Origin: Triops longicaudatus
Taxonomy: Eukaryota > Arthropoda > Branchiopoda > Notostraca > Triopsidae
DNA: 64,000 nucleotides
Direction of reading: 5' to 3'
Assembly (NCBI GenBank): GCA_022885665.1
Contig: JAGQDJ010000088.1
Span: forward strand, 62,001 to 126,000
The notes beneath the pieces were generated by a model, which was not told the origin of the DNA, made no database searches, and saw only the letters and a list, made by a program, of their open reading frames with translations. The position numbers were made by a program, and so were the translations under genes. This document shows positions 36,401 to 49,294 of the stretch, one piece after another (position 1 is the first letter of the stretch; the number at the start of each line of letters is the position of its first letter).

Positions 36401-39400
36401 AAAAAAATATAGGTGCAAACTTTACTATGTACGATAGAATTCTGCTCTGCTAATTGTCAGTGTAGTTATTTAATTAATTTTGTGATTCGCTTAAACAGTT
36501 CTTCGTTTGTTATAGTCAGTTTTGTAACACTTCATGGTAAGTATTTTATGTTTGCTGGTTGATGTAATTCCCAGTCGCATTTACCAATCATGATCGACTC
36601 GGAAACCCTTGCAACAAGAGTCTTTTTCGACTTTTTTAGATTTTTTCGTATATTCCGTTCTCGGTGATCGAAAAGTTCATTTATTCTGCGATATTTCTGG
36701 ACCAATCTTCATGCTTATGCTCCTTTTCGTAAAAATATGAAAAAAGATCTTCCTAAGTTTTCTATGTTGACACATTCTAGTAAAACAATACAGGATTATT
36801 TCATAAACATAAGCATCGAATTTTACTCGCTGCTTCGGGGTCAGAATGTCCAAAACGTTCGAAAGTTACCTTAGTGACAGTCTTCGGAGTTGTTGCCACC
36901 CAGAATATGTACTATGACAGAAAATTTGGATTGATAAAACGTTATTAATTACCTTTTTTAAAACTGTAGCTAAAAACACTTCCTTTCACTTCGAATATTT
37001 CGAGTTCTCGTTGCAGCTTAGCCGTGGTAACAATGAATCCTTGCAAGTCTGGCTGGCGTGGCTTATGGCTTGCTTGCCGTGACGTCGATTTTTCGAACGT
37101 TTTGGACACAGCGACCTAATGGTACACGTTGTGTGGGCAATGAGAGAAGCCTATAGATACAGATATCGAATAAGCGCTAAATAGCGCTAGATTTTAGGCA
37201 AGTTGGAGAAGCCTGGGTTTACATACGCTTTTTTGTATTGTTCTGATACACCTCTAGCTCATGCCTGTTGACGAAAAATGTGATTAAAAACCTTTTTGTG
37301 TATAAAACTTGGTGCAGTGTGACATTAATTGATAAGAATTAGTAGACATTTTTTTCAGATTAATCGTTCATTTTTAACGATGTCAAATTATCTGGGCCTG
37401 TTTTCTTCCTACTTTTTTGTAATCAATCCCGATGCATTAATCATCGTAAAACCGAACCTTTCGTCAAATTAAATAACAAAAAGAAAAGTGCATTTAACAC
37501 GCCTTTTTACTTCGTTAGCTCTACCTTGAAAGAATATAGCTCGAATTAACACGCCATTGGCTTCTCATCAATTCAAAAAGCCAAGAAAGGGTAGGAGAAA
37601 CAATTTGGGGGTTTGATGGCTCAGTTACAGTTCAGGGTGGCTATTTCTAAAGAGACTAGTTGGCTTCTATGGAAAAGGCATGGCGAAAAGTAGGAAGGAA
37701 GTGAAGCAAGTTTTATGTATTCGCCGGAAAAAGGAAGATGTTGGCTGTTCTTACTTAATGGTTGGCGCTAATATGGAAAAAAAAAGGCGAAGAAAATTAG
37801 CTGACTGATGCACAGGGGTTAAAAATCTCCCTCTTTTGTCTCCTTAACACAAAAGAAGAACAATAGGAGAAGTAGTAAAAGAAAGACAAGAGAACAAGCC
37901 GGCTTTGATTTCCCAGTCCCTTTTCTACGCCAATTAAGAGCAGCTTGTTTCATTAATTTCTTTTCTTTCGCTTCTCTCTTCTCAACAAAGCAAAAAATAC
38001 CGAAAAACAGTTTAAAAAATTCTAAAAGATCCCCAGGGTGTGAAAACTCAACAATTTACAAAGCTAATCCATTACTAGGAAAGAAACAATACCACACATT
38101 AAAAAAATCACAAGAAATATAAGTAAATCAAAAGTAAATCAAAATCAAATATATCAATAAAAAATCAAATTAAATAAATATAAATAATCCATTTCAACTG
38201 TTCTGATAAAATAAAACAAACCGAATAACATACGCACAAAATTGTCCATTTACAACAAGACAATAGGTGAAATACATCTTCGTTTTTCGAAAAATAGGAT
38301 ACATCAATTAAATTAATACCAGTATTGAGATATTTTATTAAAATCAACCTTTAATTGCTAAGGTTTCGTTATTTCTAATTACTGCGCGTTCCAGGAAGTC
38401 CAGTCGTCTTCACTACCACATAACTCGCCATCTTTGACCTTCGTTTGAGCCATGTGTCATAACTTGGCTACGTTTGTCGGTCTCTCGGAGCCTCAGAACC
38501 GTTTTACGTCCGCACTTTTTCTCGGTTTGCTTACACAAAACGGTGGAAGCCCCCAAAACAGAGTTTTTGGTGTGCTGAAGGGGGAGTGAATTATTGGAGG
38601 GTGAGGAAGGTGGTCAATAGAGGCGGCGGGAATTGGAGAATCGCAGGGCGGCGACGTGTCCCATTAGCGGGTCAGCCTCCTTGGCCATAAAAGTCTGTCT
38701 AGATAGTTTCTTCCGACAAACCTTTCTGCCCTCCATGCCATCATGTCACTCTTAGCTTCATCTTGGGTTTTTAACTCACTGCACAGGGACTTTTGTTTAA
38801 TCATGTAGGGAAATTATCGGCCAGAAAGACTTTTGACAAAAAACACAACGCAAAACTTTTCACCCCACATTAGAGTGAAACAACAACAAAAAGCATTTAC
38901 TCACGTGATTAAGAACAAAAATACCGTCTACTGTGTTTACTGTGAACGAAAAAGCGCGGTTTTCCGTTTTTCTTGTCTATTTCAGCTCATTTTTTAACGA
39001 AAAGTGAACAATTTTGCTATTTTTACAATATTTGTATTTTAACTGTTGCAGTTCTACCTATTGGTCTATTTTTTGCGTTATTCTTTTGTGTTCACGAATT
39101 TTTGTATTTATGTAGTTTACCTTATAGCCTTGCTGTCTTTAATAACTAAACCGGGAATTATTTTTGAATGTTCTTAGTAATAGCGGCTATGGCAAGGAAA
39201 CAGAGACGGAGTAAGATAAAATATGTCTTATAAATTTTTACTAAGTTGTGGGGACGTCAAACCTTTTGAATAACAAATTTTCCGCGTCACTAATGATACG
39301 GCATTTTTAATAAGGCAGGTTGAAATAGTTATGCTAGTAAACCAACGCAAGAATGTCTGACATTGGTCGCGGTTTGCTGTCATAAATTCATGAAATTCCT

Positions 39401-41090
39401 CCTGTTGCAGTCTTAATTAGTGATGAACAGTACTCAAAAATATTTTTGATTGTCAACCATCTTTGCTTGCTTTCTTTCGATTTGGTTTATTCACATGACT
39501 TGTACTAAGCAAGAAATTTTGTTTGGGCTCAAATCTTGCAAGAATCAAACTCGCAGGAAATTATAGCTCAAACCGAAATGTCTATGCAGAAATTACACCC
39601 AGCGTGAAAACACGGGTTAATCACGTTGAAATTGCACAGCGCTGAATAACAGATCAAATTCCGTTATTTGAGTTCTCATATATTTGATGACTGGGAGATT
39701 TCTCTCTTGGAAAACATTTGTTTCATTTTCCTTTGGCTGACTTTGATAGGGTAAGACAACGGTTAAGACAACTTGGGCAGATTCATCACACCTGACTTGG
39801 GGCCGGTGGGGGGTTATTACCCCATGGGGTGGCAAAAGGGGTGATAGGGAGTCCGATTTTCTTTCTTTGCCCCTCTCCCTTGATTTTTTGTTGTCTTACT
39901 GATAAGTGTCTATCGTTCTAGCGTTTGTAACCAACTGATACGCATCTTTATTATGTTATTTCTTTCTTCTCCAGTTCCTGCAGTAGAAATGTCCCTTACA
40001 AGCTGTTGGTTGTCAACATAGACTGGGTGAAAAACTCGTTTCTTTCCACTTTTTCGTCCACATTTCTTCCCCCCAAAAGGTTCCTTTTCCTTCAGGCTTT
40101 TGCCTCCACGGCTAAGACACTAAGCGTATTAACTGCTAACTTTCCGCTTTACACACCACAAATTCGCCTTTTTTGCAAAAAACTCCTTTTACTCTCTCCT
40201 TTCACACTTTCATTTCAATGCTGGGAGTTTTCCCAAAACTCGCAAAGAGCTCACCATAAAAAAAACTCGCAAAGAGCAGAAAAGGGGGCGGAGAAAAGCT
40301 GAAGAGAAGTGGCTTGTCGATCGGTATTATTGCGCGGCTTGTCTTTTGGGGTGGTTTAAGTGAACTTTCGGGTGTTGATGAGTGTCCCGCAGAAGACTCC
40401 GACAGACACCCAAGCTTTAGCCCCCCNCCCCCCCCCCGACAAAACTTTAGTAGAGCATAAGCAAACGGAATTTATGGCATTTCGGTGCACTTTATGACGG
40501 AGCCTTTTGCTCCCCTCTCCCCCATCCAGCAAAAAGAACGACCACAACATGGCCATGAAAAATGAAAGGAAAAAATTGCCTACACGCTCTTTTTGGTCTA
40601 TTAAATACTTTTTATGGCTATTATGAGGACAAGAGACGTTCGACTGTCGCACCAAAACAATATCTTCTCTTAGAAACAGATCCAGAGAGCCAAGTCGAGG
40701 CGATTTTGGTACTACATTGAAGTATCTCTCACCCAAGTTCGACAGTTATTCTTCGGGTATATCACGTAAAATGACAGGTAGGTTAGGCTATTTACCTTTT
40801 ATTTTTTTTATCGCAGGGTCGCAAATCTTTCGTACCAGGAAATTTGATAGCTGGTCAGAACAGGTTTCCCATGTTCGAAAAAAGGCTAAATTGCTTTAAA
40901 ATTGTTTCGAACGCACGTTAAACGCAATTCAAATTACTAGCAGCATTCGCAGGTGTTTTAAAAAAGTTTAAAATTAGTTGGACGAGTTAAATTCAAAATC
41001 CTTGTTTTTGTAACAGAAGAAATTTTAATTTAATTCGAAAAGATTCACTTGAAATGATGCTCAAATCTAATTTTCTACCGCAGTTGTTTA
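36401..41090. other. AT-rich non-coding DNA, no gene supported
   Basis: Mostly A/T-rich, with a mixed-composition island at about 38390-38790 that contains CCATTAGCGG and GGCCATAAAAG, cores resembling homeodomain and Abd-B/Hox9-13 sites. A cytosine run at 40421-40438 contains the single ambiguous base (N at 40427), a likely sequencing or assembly uncertainty. Confidence 0.5.
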
Positions 41091-41150
41091 TACAAAAGTG
41101 GTACAGTGGGTAGGGATTTTAAGTACACTATGTACCACTTTATTATGAAC
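41091..41150. repeat. Dispersed hairpin element, copy 3
   Basis: The left arm AAGTGGTACA and right arm TGTACCACTT are perfect reverse complements. The right arm is followed by TATTATGAAC. Its tail resembles the TTTTTTATGAA tail of the 46.7-kb copies. Confidence 0.65.
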
Positions 41151-41734
41151 ATTGCTAGAAAATTGGTGCAACTCGTAACTCGAGGCATGGACAGCGTAAC
41201 ACTTCAATCGTTACCTTTTTCTGTTGCTGTGCTCGATTTTTCATGTGTTACTTCACACAAATTCTGAAATCAACGAAATTTCAGGATTTTATTTAATTTT
41301 TTTTAAACATAATAAGCTTATAGTAAAAAAATTTCTGGAACAACGTATTGATTAATTTCTGCATTGTCATTTACACCGATGGTACAAGCTGAGAGAAACA
41401 CGTTATAAAGTTGTTTCACGCCCACTGGCATAGACTCTTATGGTCTCTGACTTTTACTGTATCATAAATACGCCACGGGATGAATATTTAGTGTAAAATA
41501 TTAAATATTCCACACCAGAAAATACTAGAAATGCTCAGTTAAGAATGAACTCTTAAAAACTTTGTATCGTCTGGTACTGGCCGTTTTCTGACAACTGTCC
41601 AGTACTAATTTATATGTCTTGGTCGGCAATACGAGAAAATAAAAAGGCCAAAAAAGTTAGTGATATTTCAAGTGTAGTTCAAGTTCCCTTCTGGGACATT
41701 TATTGCATATGTACCGAAAGTACCATGCATGCTT

Positions 41735-41800
41735 CAAAAGGCGAGTCAGTAGCCCAAAGGTTAGAATTTCGGAAACCGAAGGCACAGGTTGAATAGTTGA
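41735..41800 (+). other. Degenerate tRNA-like or SINE-like relic
   Basis: AGTAGCCCAAAGGTTAGA resembles a tRNA A-box/D-arm. CGGAAACCGAAGG then CAGGTTGAATAG sit where the anticodon-arm remnant and T-arm/B-box would be. The B-box is mutated and the acceptor stem does not pair, so this is not a working tRNA. It could be a decayed tRNA-derived SINE, or chance. Confidence 0.25.
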
Positions 41801-43434
41801 GCGTCGGTTGCACAATAAGAAATTTCCAATCCTCGCAACAATGAAGCGGAAGAGTAAAGACATGCCTGGCAAGACCAAGGAAGAGTTTTGCTTCATTAAA
41901 GATGCAATTGTCTCAGCCAGAGAGCGAATGAGAGACACAAAGTCCGAGTCGGCATGCAAATGTCCGTGTGCCCGTGCATGTCATATTGGTTTTTTTCTAT
42001 CTGCCCACCTTTTTTCCATACACTCCACCCACCTCCTGCCCCCCCTTGCTTCCGCCCTGTTCTCAACCGCCCGCGTTTTGGAAATCGAAAAAGAAACGGT
42101 AAATCGAAGCCTAGACGCTATTACCATTGGACTGACAATGGACATTCGAAGCAAAGACGAATGAGTCTGACAATGAAATTCAACTTCCGGGCATTTACAA
42201 TGGTCTCTGTATACATACGCTTAACGTTAAATCTCAGCAAACGCATTTTTGAACAATTTTCTGAGCTGTAATTGCTTATGGAAATCTTATGTAATCATAA
42301 GGTTTCATAAAAGAAATGAAATACGAAATTGCATGCGACTTTTGAGGAGCACGTTCTAGCCTAACCTCTTATAGCCAAATTCCATGTTAATTTTTCCAGC
42401 AATTGTGCAATAAATATGAAGTATATCACTGAAAGCTGGTGACAGTAATGTAAGGATAGTTATTAGCACATAACACTTCCGAGATAATTTTGCAAAAATA
42501 TGAGATCTAAATTTTTTCTTAAGAAAAAAATCTTTTTTGTGGTAATAAAAAAAACGATATCGAAACGTATGGTTTAGTAAAATTTCTGTAAAAATATAAA
42601 ACAGAATTAGATCGGTAATTAAATTTGATCCACGTCTACGCAAAATTGAGAATTTTAACGTGTAATTCCCCCATAAAAAGGTTTTGGTTCGAGCTTTCAG
42701 TAAGAATACTGCATTATGAAGTCATGAATGTGTAAATGTATAGATTAAGTGACTACAGAAGAACTTAATTGCAAAAAAACGACACTTTTTGTCTCCTTTC
42801 TTGTTCTCTTGCTTCTCGTTTTAGCAATTTCAAGCCAATGGTTAAGGAAAGTAAGAAAGTTCTGATTTAATTGCTGTGGAAATTTAACGGCAGTGGAAAT
42901 TGCTGCTTAATTTCGATATTCATGATTTTTGTTCAACATTCCTGGGCCTGGGTCCAAGTCTAACCCGGGGAATATTTCAGTTTTCGTGACCAGAGTGACA
43001 TGCAAAATTAACGAAGCTAACTCAACCTTAGTTGGGTGGTGGGTGGTGACCAGTAGGGAGGTATCTGTATGCATACGTTACATCTCTTCGAACTGATTTT
43101 GAAACCAACCTTCTGGGCTGGTTACACGTTTCCTCCTCCGAAAAAAAAAAATCCAAAAACGATAAGATTTTTTTTTCCTTCGCTTTCGTCCACGAAACGA
43201 AATAGTGACACGCGCTGAATTTGTAGTTGTCGGATGCAGAATGCAAAAGATGATGGTAGAATACAGCTGTCCACGTTTTGGGGGAATGACATTCTCAATA
43301 ACGGCTTTCCAACACAATAAGAGAAAAGGTCCCTAGAGTCACGCGATGCTGCTTTTTATTAATGAGAAACGGATAATTGGGAGCAGGTAATTTCCTTTCA
43401 TTTGGACTCCACAAGATAATAAAATGCAAAAGCA

Positions 43435-43436
<2 letters not shown>

Positions 43437-43505
<69 letters not shown>
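43437..43505. repeat. (TAA)n microsatellite
   Basis: A near-perfect run of the TAA/ATA/AAT triplet of about 68 bp, followed by an (A/T)-rich AAATAAAA tail. It gives a spurious poly-Ile frame on the minus strand. Confidence 0.98.
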
Positions 43506-43507
<2 letters not shown>

Positions 43508-46500
43508 TAAAAAAATAAAAAAAAATAAAATGCAAATTTCTGGTCGCAGAAGAAAGCGTACATTTTAGTTCCGAATGTAAAACGTGTGAGTGGGGTAAGG
43601 ATAGTTAAAAGAAAAAAATGTATGGGGAGGTCTGCACTTGAGTATGAGATGAAAGACAGGTCCAGAACGTGCTCTGGCAATAAGCAGTTGTAAAAATCAA
43701 GTTTAAGAACGACAGAAAAAAGAGACGCATGGGGGGTGAAAAAATACCGCCCACCCCCTATCGAACCTTCATTTACTCTTTTTACGTGCTTTCAGAAAAA
43801 ACTGCACTAAATGTACGCAAGGAGATGAAGGCCCGCCGCATGTTCGAGAGCATTCTTGGCGCCATAAACTCCATTTACACATTAGCGTTTGAAACATTCA
43901 AACACGTCATTAGCTAAAATTCCTCCGTCGCCGCCCTTTGAAGCTGAGAAATGGAAGACTCCAGTAAAAATAGGAAGGAAATCGGCTCCAGATTTCAAAA
44001 CACGACATAAATTCCGTTCCAAATCCTTTCAGTAGAGAATACAAATATGTCACCCACAATGTGTTTTTCTTCTTTCTTTGCAGCAAAGATGACACTTTTG
44101 CAGTTGTTTTGTTGACACAAATGTTACGTTATTCGAAAATGATTTAAAATAACTTACGTAACAGCATTGTTTACGTTCTAAAAGCAAATACAAGTTTTTT
44201 AGCGTTAAAAGAAACATTTGTAAATGTTGTACAATAAAGCAAATCAGCTACGTTCATGTTAAGGTTAATTGAACAATTAAAATTTTATTTGTTCGAATAG
44301 GATGGACAAAATCTTATGTCAATTCTCACTGGAGAAAAGTTACAAATTTTCTATAATTCTTTGGTTCGTTTCTGCAATTAATTTTTAATTTTCCTTATTT
44401 TTTTTCGTTTTCCTCAAGAATCTTCTTTGACTATTAAAAATTTTTGAATTCTGTAGGAATTAAAACTTGAATAGTTTTTCGAACACTGCCTTTGAATTAC
44501 TGGTTGAGCAAGAACAAATTAGCGAGTCAGCGAACTCGTTTAGGACTAAATGAGCCCGTTTGTAAGGACACAACTTTTCCACAAAACGACTCACACTGCA
44601 TAACACTTACCGTTCGCAAATCCGTTTATGCTTAATTAGCGCATGTAATTGCTATAAATGGTCTCACAAACAAGATCACCGATCGAAAACGTTTACACGA
44701 ACGACCAATATTCCCAAAAAGGCTTCAGTGAAAAGGTAGAAAGACAAGTTTGCAAGAAACGTCCAAACAAGTGGCTGATAATATAAAGAAATATTGCAGT
44801 GACGTTAAATTAAACCCTGAAACTTGCGTTTACTAACGAAGAAAAGTCATTTTTTTTATATTGTGCGATATATCAAAGCGCAAAACTGCGTTCAAGTCCA
44901 TGTGATAAATGTTGACAGCAATGTTTTATGTGCACAATTAAAGACTGTTCTCTTTCGCGGAAATAAAGATTCTTTAAAAATATACCCGAAACATAACCAG
45001 CTATCGCGTAACTGTCCAACCACCCTGACTACCCTTACAGCCATCCCCCATTAAAAAATACATTAATTTCCACCTAAACCGGTTTCCAAAATCTGTCCTT
45101 TGTCGCTTGGCTGCGCAATTTGCCCGTTTCTGTCCCTTGGCCTAATCTTCTCCTTCTTTCTTTCCTTCTCCAAGAGCGTTTTTACTCTAATTCAAGCTTT
45201 TTTCGCTGTTCTAGAGTGTGTGCAAGACTTGAGAATACGAAACACCCTAAAAGAGACAGTAAGGGGTCGGAAACTGTATTTTTTAAGAAAAGAAAAAGAA
45301 GAAGAGGTTTCAGGATCTTTCAATATGCCCCCTTATCGGTTACTAGCCATATACCCCTACTATAAATAGGGGGGTTAACTACCCTCTTTATAGGATTTTA
45401 ATCCCTAGTCGCCCAGCTTCACGGCTTTTGAGCTCCCTTGTCCGTCTTTTGCCTCATCTTCTACTTATACGTCGTGCATTCCTTGGCTCTCTTTTAATCC
45501 CATTAAAGAAAAGGCTACGGCACACTTTTTAAGCCCCCGAAACACGACCAAGGGTAGCTTTTACCCCCCGTAACCCCCCTTTCACGAAAATTCCAGGCGT
45601 TATTTCAGAGAATCTCCCTGTTTTTTTGTCCTCTTTTCATTATCATTGAAGAAAAGGGAGAAACTATGGCAAAATCCCAAGTATGGTACAATGAACAGTT
45701 TTACGATCGTAATGCGTTCCGTTAACCCCAACGTACGCAGAAATATCAAGCTTTAATGCTTTTTTTCTGCACTTGCGAAATCTTTTACTTGTACAAATTT
45801 GGGAAAAATTTGATACATTGTTAAATGTTATTTTAACTTGTTAAATGTTATTTAAAAAATAAAATAAAAATTGCTTTAGTACAACTAATTTACTGTTCAC
45901 CACTTTTGGAAACTTTTTTTTCCTAATTATGCGTATTTTAAGTGCCGAAACTTTACTACCAAGAAGTTCCTTGCAAATATTAGGAATATACACGAAAACT
46001 TGAGCGCCAATTAACGTATAAGTAAGCCATTGACACCTTCACTGTAGACTTAAGGCAATTTATTTAAATTAATGAACAATATTTAAGCTTTTAATTAAAT
46101 TCGCCATTTTCAGTTCATAGCAAAGTTTAAACTGCTTAATGATTCGAGAATCATTAACAACTCGAATCGTTAATAGCATTGAATAGCATTGTTACAGTAA
46201 GTAAGCTGTACAAATTGTCCTTTTGAACTAAAAGCTGACTTTCTACAATGAATTCTTTGGGTTCTAACCGAAGAGAGAGGACTCGTTCACGATGTCGAAA
46301 AGCTGCGCAATTTCGGAGGTAAGAATTCCTGTTTTACGTAAAAGATGGGGGATATCTTTCTTTCTTTTGTTCATATTCGCTTTTGTTCACAATGTGCTGT
46401 CCCCTTTCGTAGCCATTTCCTATACCCTGATCTTCCAATATACGTAAATTTATGGGTTTCAGGGGTCTCCAGTGCTGCTACTTTTACAAGTTTGGTTGAG

Positions 46501-46667
46501 AATGAGAAGTCGAGCGAAACAAATGTGGAACCATGTTTGAATCATGAATTATTGGAGTTCCTCCTCTTTCCCTACCCCAAAACTTCCTTTCTTACTTCTT
46601 TTTCTTCAGGTTCATTTCACACGCTGAACTTATTCGATGTACGTTGAACCTTCTCTAAACTGTCCAA

Positions 46668-46728
46668 AATAAAGTGGTACAGCTAGTACGCATTCTTACT
46701 ATTACGCGTACCACTTTTTTATGAATAG
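46668..46728. repeat. Dispersed hairpin element, copy 4
   Basis: ATAAAGTGGTAC...GTACCACTTTTTTATGAA. The arms AAAGTGGTAC and GTACCACTTT are perfect reverse complements around a loop containing TAGTACGCATTCTTACTATT. Confidence 0.7.
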
Positions 46729-46750
46729 TTTTACATGCGGCCTTGATAAT

Positions 46751-46812
46751 GTTCAAGATAAAGTGGTACAGTCTGTAGGCATTTTAGCTACGCATTGTAC
46801 CCGTTTTTATGC
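46751..46812. repeat. Dispersed hairpin element, copy 5
   Basis: GATAAAGTGGTACAGTCTGT at the left, and TACGCATTGTACCCGTTTTT followed by ATG at the right. It lies about 20 bp from copy 4 in the same orientation, suggesting a tandem duplication or nested insertion. The right arm carries one mismatch. Confidence 0.65.
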
Positions 46813-48010
46813 CCAAAGCAACGAGCTTCGTTTGTGGTGGGTTTTTCAAATGCTATTCTGTTTTACATCACTGGCATTGATGAAAAGCAGACGGAAATTA
46901 CGAAAGTATGAATGAAACCGAGGGATATGGTCTGGAAAGCTAGGGAATTGCATGTTAGATGTGATTTCCCTTTTTGGAGAAGGAAAAATCTGCCGGGTTT
47001 TCGTTCGAAAATTTGGCCTTGCACTAATGCATACGTACTCGTTCGCATAGCATTTACAGTCTGGGTTTTCAGTACATAATAATTTCACCCCGAATTTTAA
47101 ATATGGGTTTCTGTTTGGTTTCTGGAAAAAGGGAGGGTTTAATGATCGTTGGACCCGAGGGTGAAATTAACCCGGCTTCTGAGGAGAAACGAGAATGGTT
47201 TTGTTAATTCTTTGTGCTTTTAAAGTCAACAAACAAAGAAAAAAAAAAAAGAAAATGTTCGGAGGCGGGAGAAAATGGCTTGGAGGCACGATTCTGGTGG
47301 GAAGCAATTAAATTTCGATCAAAACTAATCAAGCAATGCGTGTATGTCATTAGGCTTCATACGGATGGAAGAAAACCTTGACAGCTTTTCAGTAATTTTT
47401 ATGATGAAAAATTTGAAATTGGGGGAGGGGGGGTGTTAATTCTTGAAGGAGCGATGAGAATTGTGTGGGGGAAAGAGCGGCCTAGTTTTTCTTGACTTAT
47501 TGCGGAAACTCATTTGCTGGCGTTAACGCATCATTAACTGACGGAATTGAAGGGAGATTCTGAGTGAACAAGTGGTCGTGGTGGCAGGTTTTTAGGAAAA
47601 TTAGTCGTGTTTGACCAAGCTTGGACAGGGAACAAAACACTTGAACACGGTGGAAAATGGTTCCGACAAGCCGCAAGTTGCCGTTAAACCCCGCCTTTCA
47701 CCCTCAAACCGTTCATTTCATCCCTACAAGTTTCTCAAACACACTACACTGCAGGTTAACTACAAGCAACAATGTTATAGGTAATTCGGGATAAATAAAA
47801 ATCACTGAACATTTCACGAAAATAAACTGTTATGAAAATGTCATAAATTACGAAGACCACATTTTATAAATGTGGATTTTATTAATAATTTATATAATAA
47901 TATGATTAAAATACTATACACAACAATATACTGTATACAACAGATAGCACAACTAGAAAAAACTGTTAAAAGACCATGTTTTCTTCAATTGACAACAAAG
48001 TGCATAAGAA

Positions 48011-48066
48011 TATGGGACATTGCATACGCGTTTTCCGTGCAGTTTGTACCTGGTTTTTATGAACAT
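48011..48066. repeat. Dispersed hairpin element, copy 6 (degenerate)
   Basis: TATGGGACATTGCATACGCG at the left, and CAGTTTGTACCTGGTTTTTA followed by TGAAC at the right. The right side keeps the TGTACC...TTTTTATGAAC tail of the family; the left arm is decayed. Confidence 0.45.
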
Positions 48067-48529
48067 AGGGAGAAATCGAACGTCTCAGTGTGACGATTGC
48101 AATAATATAGACTGTTGCGGTTAATTTACTCAAGTTACATCATAATACTGTTATTCTGGTCTTCGTCATACTGTGGTCTACATTACAGTAGGGTATGTAG
48201 GGTATGCTTACCAATTCCTTCACCCTCTTTTTCCCCCTCTGAAAACTACAGCACTAACTATGCCATGGTTGACCAAGCATAGCTACACTAGTAATGAGCA
48301 CACATTAACGACTAACTAGTAGTGCTTTTTAGGGCTTCTAATGCTTGCGATCAGAAAGCTACGTCAATAAGATAAGGAAATAAAAAGACCAACGGAGAAT
48401 AAAACGGCGAGCGTAACCAACCCTGCGAGCTAGTTTTTCCCCTTGTCCGTTATGTTTATTAATTATATCTTGAATAAAAGAATAAAAACCGGGGACTCAG
48501 ATTCTGACACATCCCACCTGAAGCAAGTT

Positions 48530-48595
48530 GTCAAGTCCTAAGTAGCGGTTGCTCGAAAACGAGCGAATTTCAATTCGAGTCTATTACAGTCCCTG
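48530..48595 (+). other. Degenerate tRNA-like text
   Basis: AAGTAGCGGTTGCTCGAAAA then TTTCAATTCGAGTC loosely resembles an A-box and a T-arm. GCTCGAAAACGAGC within it is a clean five-base hairpin. The cloverleaf does not close, so a functional tRNA is not supported. Confidence 0.2.
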
Positions 48596-49230
48596 TCAAC
48601 TACTTTTGTCTTTTTCTAACCTTTCTTTATTTTCATCTCGCAATGAAAGAACGCGTGTGGTAAGCTGGTTTAAAACAGAAAAAAATTGCTAGTAAAATGA
48701 GACTGCACAAACTTTCCAAAAATGGCGCCAGTTTCTATCATATTTAAATAAATATAAATGCTACCACAACAATGTCACTTGAATTCAATAGTCTAGCCTT
48801 AAATCAGATATTCTTAAATCGAGATTTACAAATAAATTGAGCGAATTTGCCCTACGGTCCGTAAAACTTGAAATTACGGAATTTTATAAATCTCTTGTGC
48901 GTATTTTAGGAATATTACCATATTTTGAGCTACGATTTTAAGATAAATTAATTATTATCGCTTAATTGTTGGAACACTGTAGCCTCGTATGATGTCGCAC
49001 GTTGGAACGTTTTAAAGCTCTAGTAGTAAAAAAGAAATTCCACGATGGCAGATATCGAACGCTTTTCGCTCTTAATAGCCTGTCAACTTTGAATAATGCT
49101 ACTTAGTATAAAAGTAAAAACTGGGTAGTTTTTTACGAGAAACACTTTTACCTGACACGGGTCAAGTGGGACGGGCTAAACGAAGCTCGACGAAATAAAA
49201 TTTTGAGTGCAAGATAATGTACTATTTCAT

Positions 49231-49294
49231 TGTTCATAAAAACCTGGGACAAGCAATACGGGATCTCAATAGTGGCTGTACCAGTTTTTTATTC
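49231..49294. repeat. Dispersed hairpin element, copy 7
   Basis: GTTCATAAAAACCTGGGACA at the left and GGCTGTACCAGTTTTTTATT at the right, with an inner block containing AATACGGGATCTC. It links the TGGGAC-type copies (30.9 and 31.1 kb) with the TGGTAC-type copies (41.1 and 46.7 kb). Confidence 0.55.

Noticed and set aside
40421..40438. Cytosine run with N as a possible scaffold gap
   Set aside because: Only one ambiguous base inside a homopolymer; better explained as a base-calling ambiguity than a gap.
43339..43680. Minus-strand frame with a long poly-Ile run
   Set aside because: It is a translation of the (TAA)n microsatellite.
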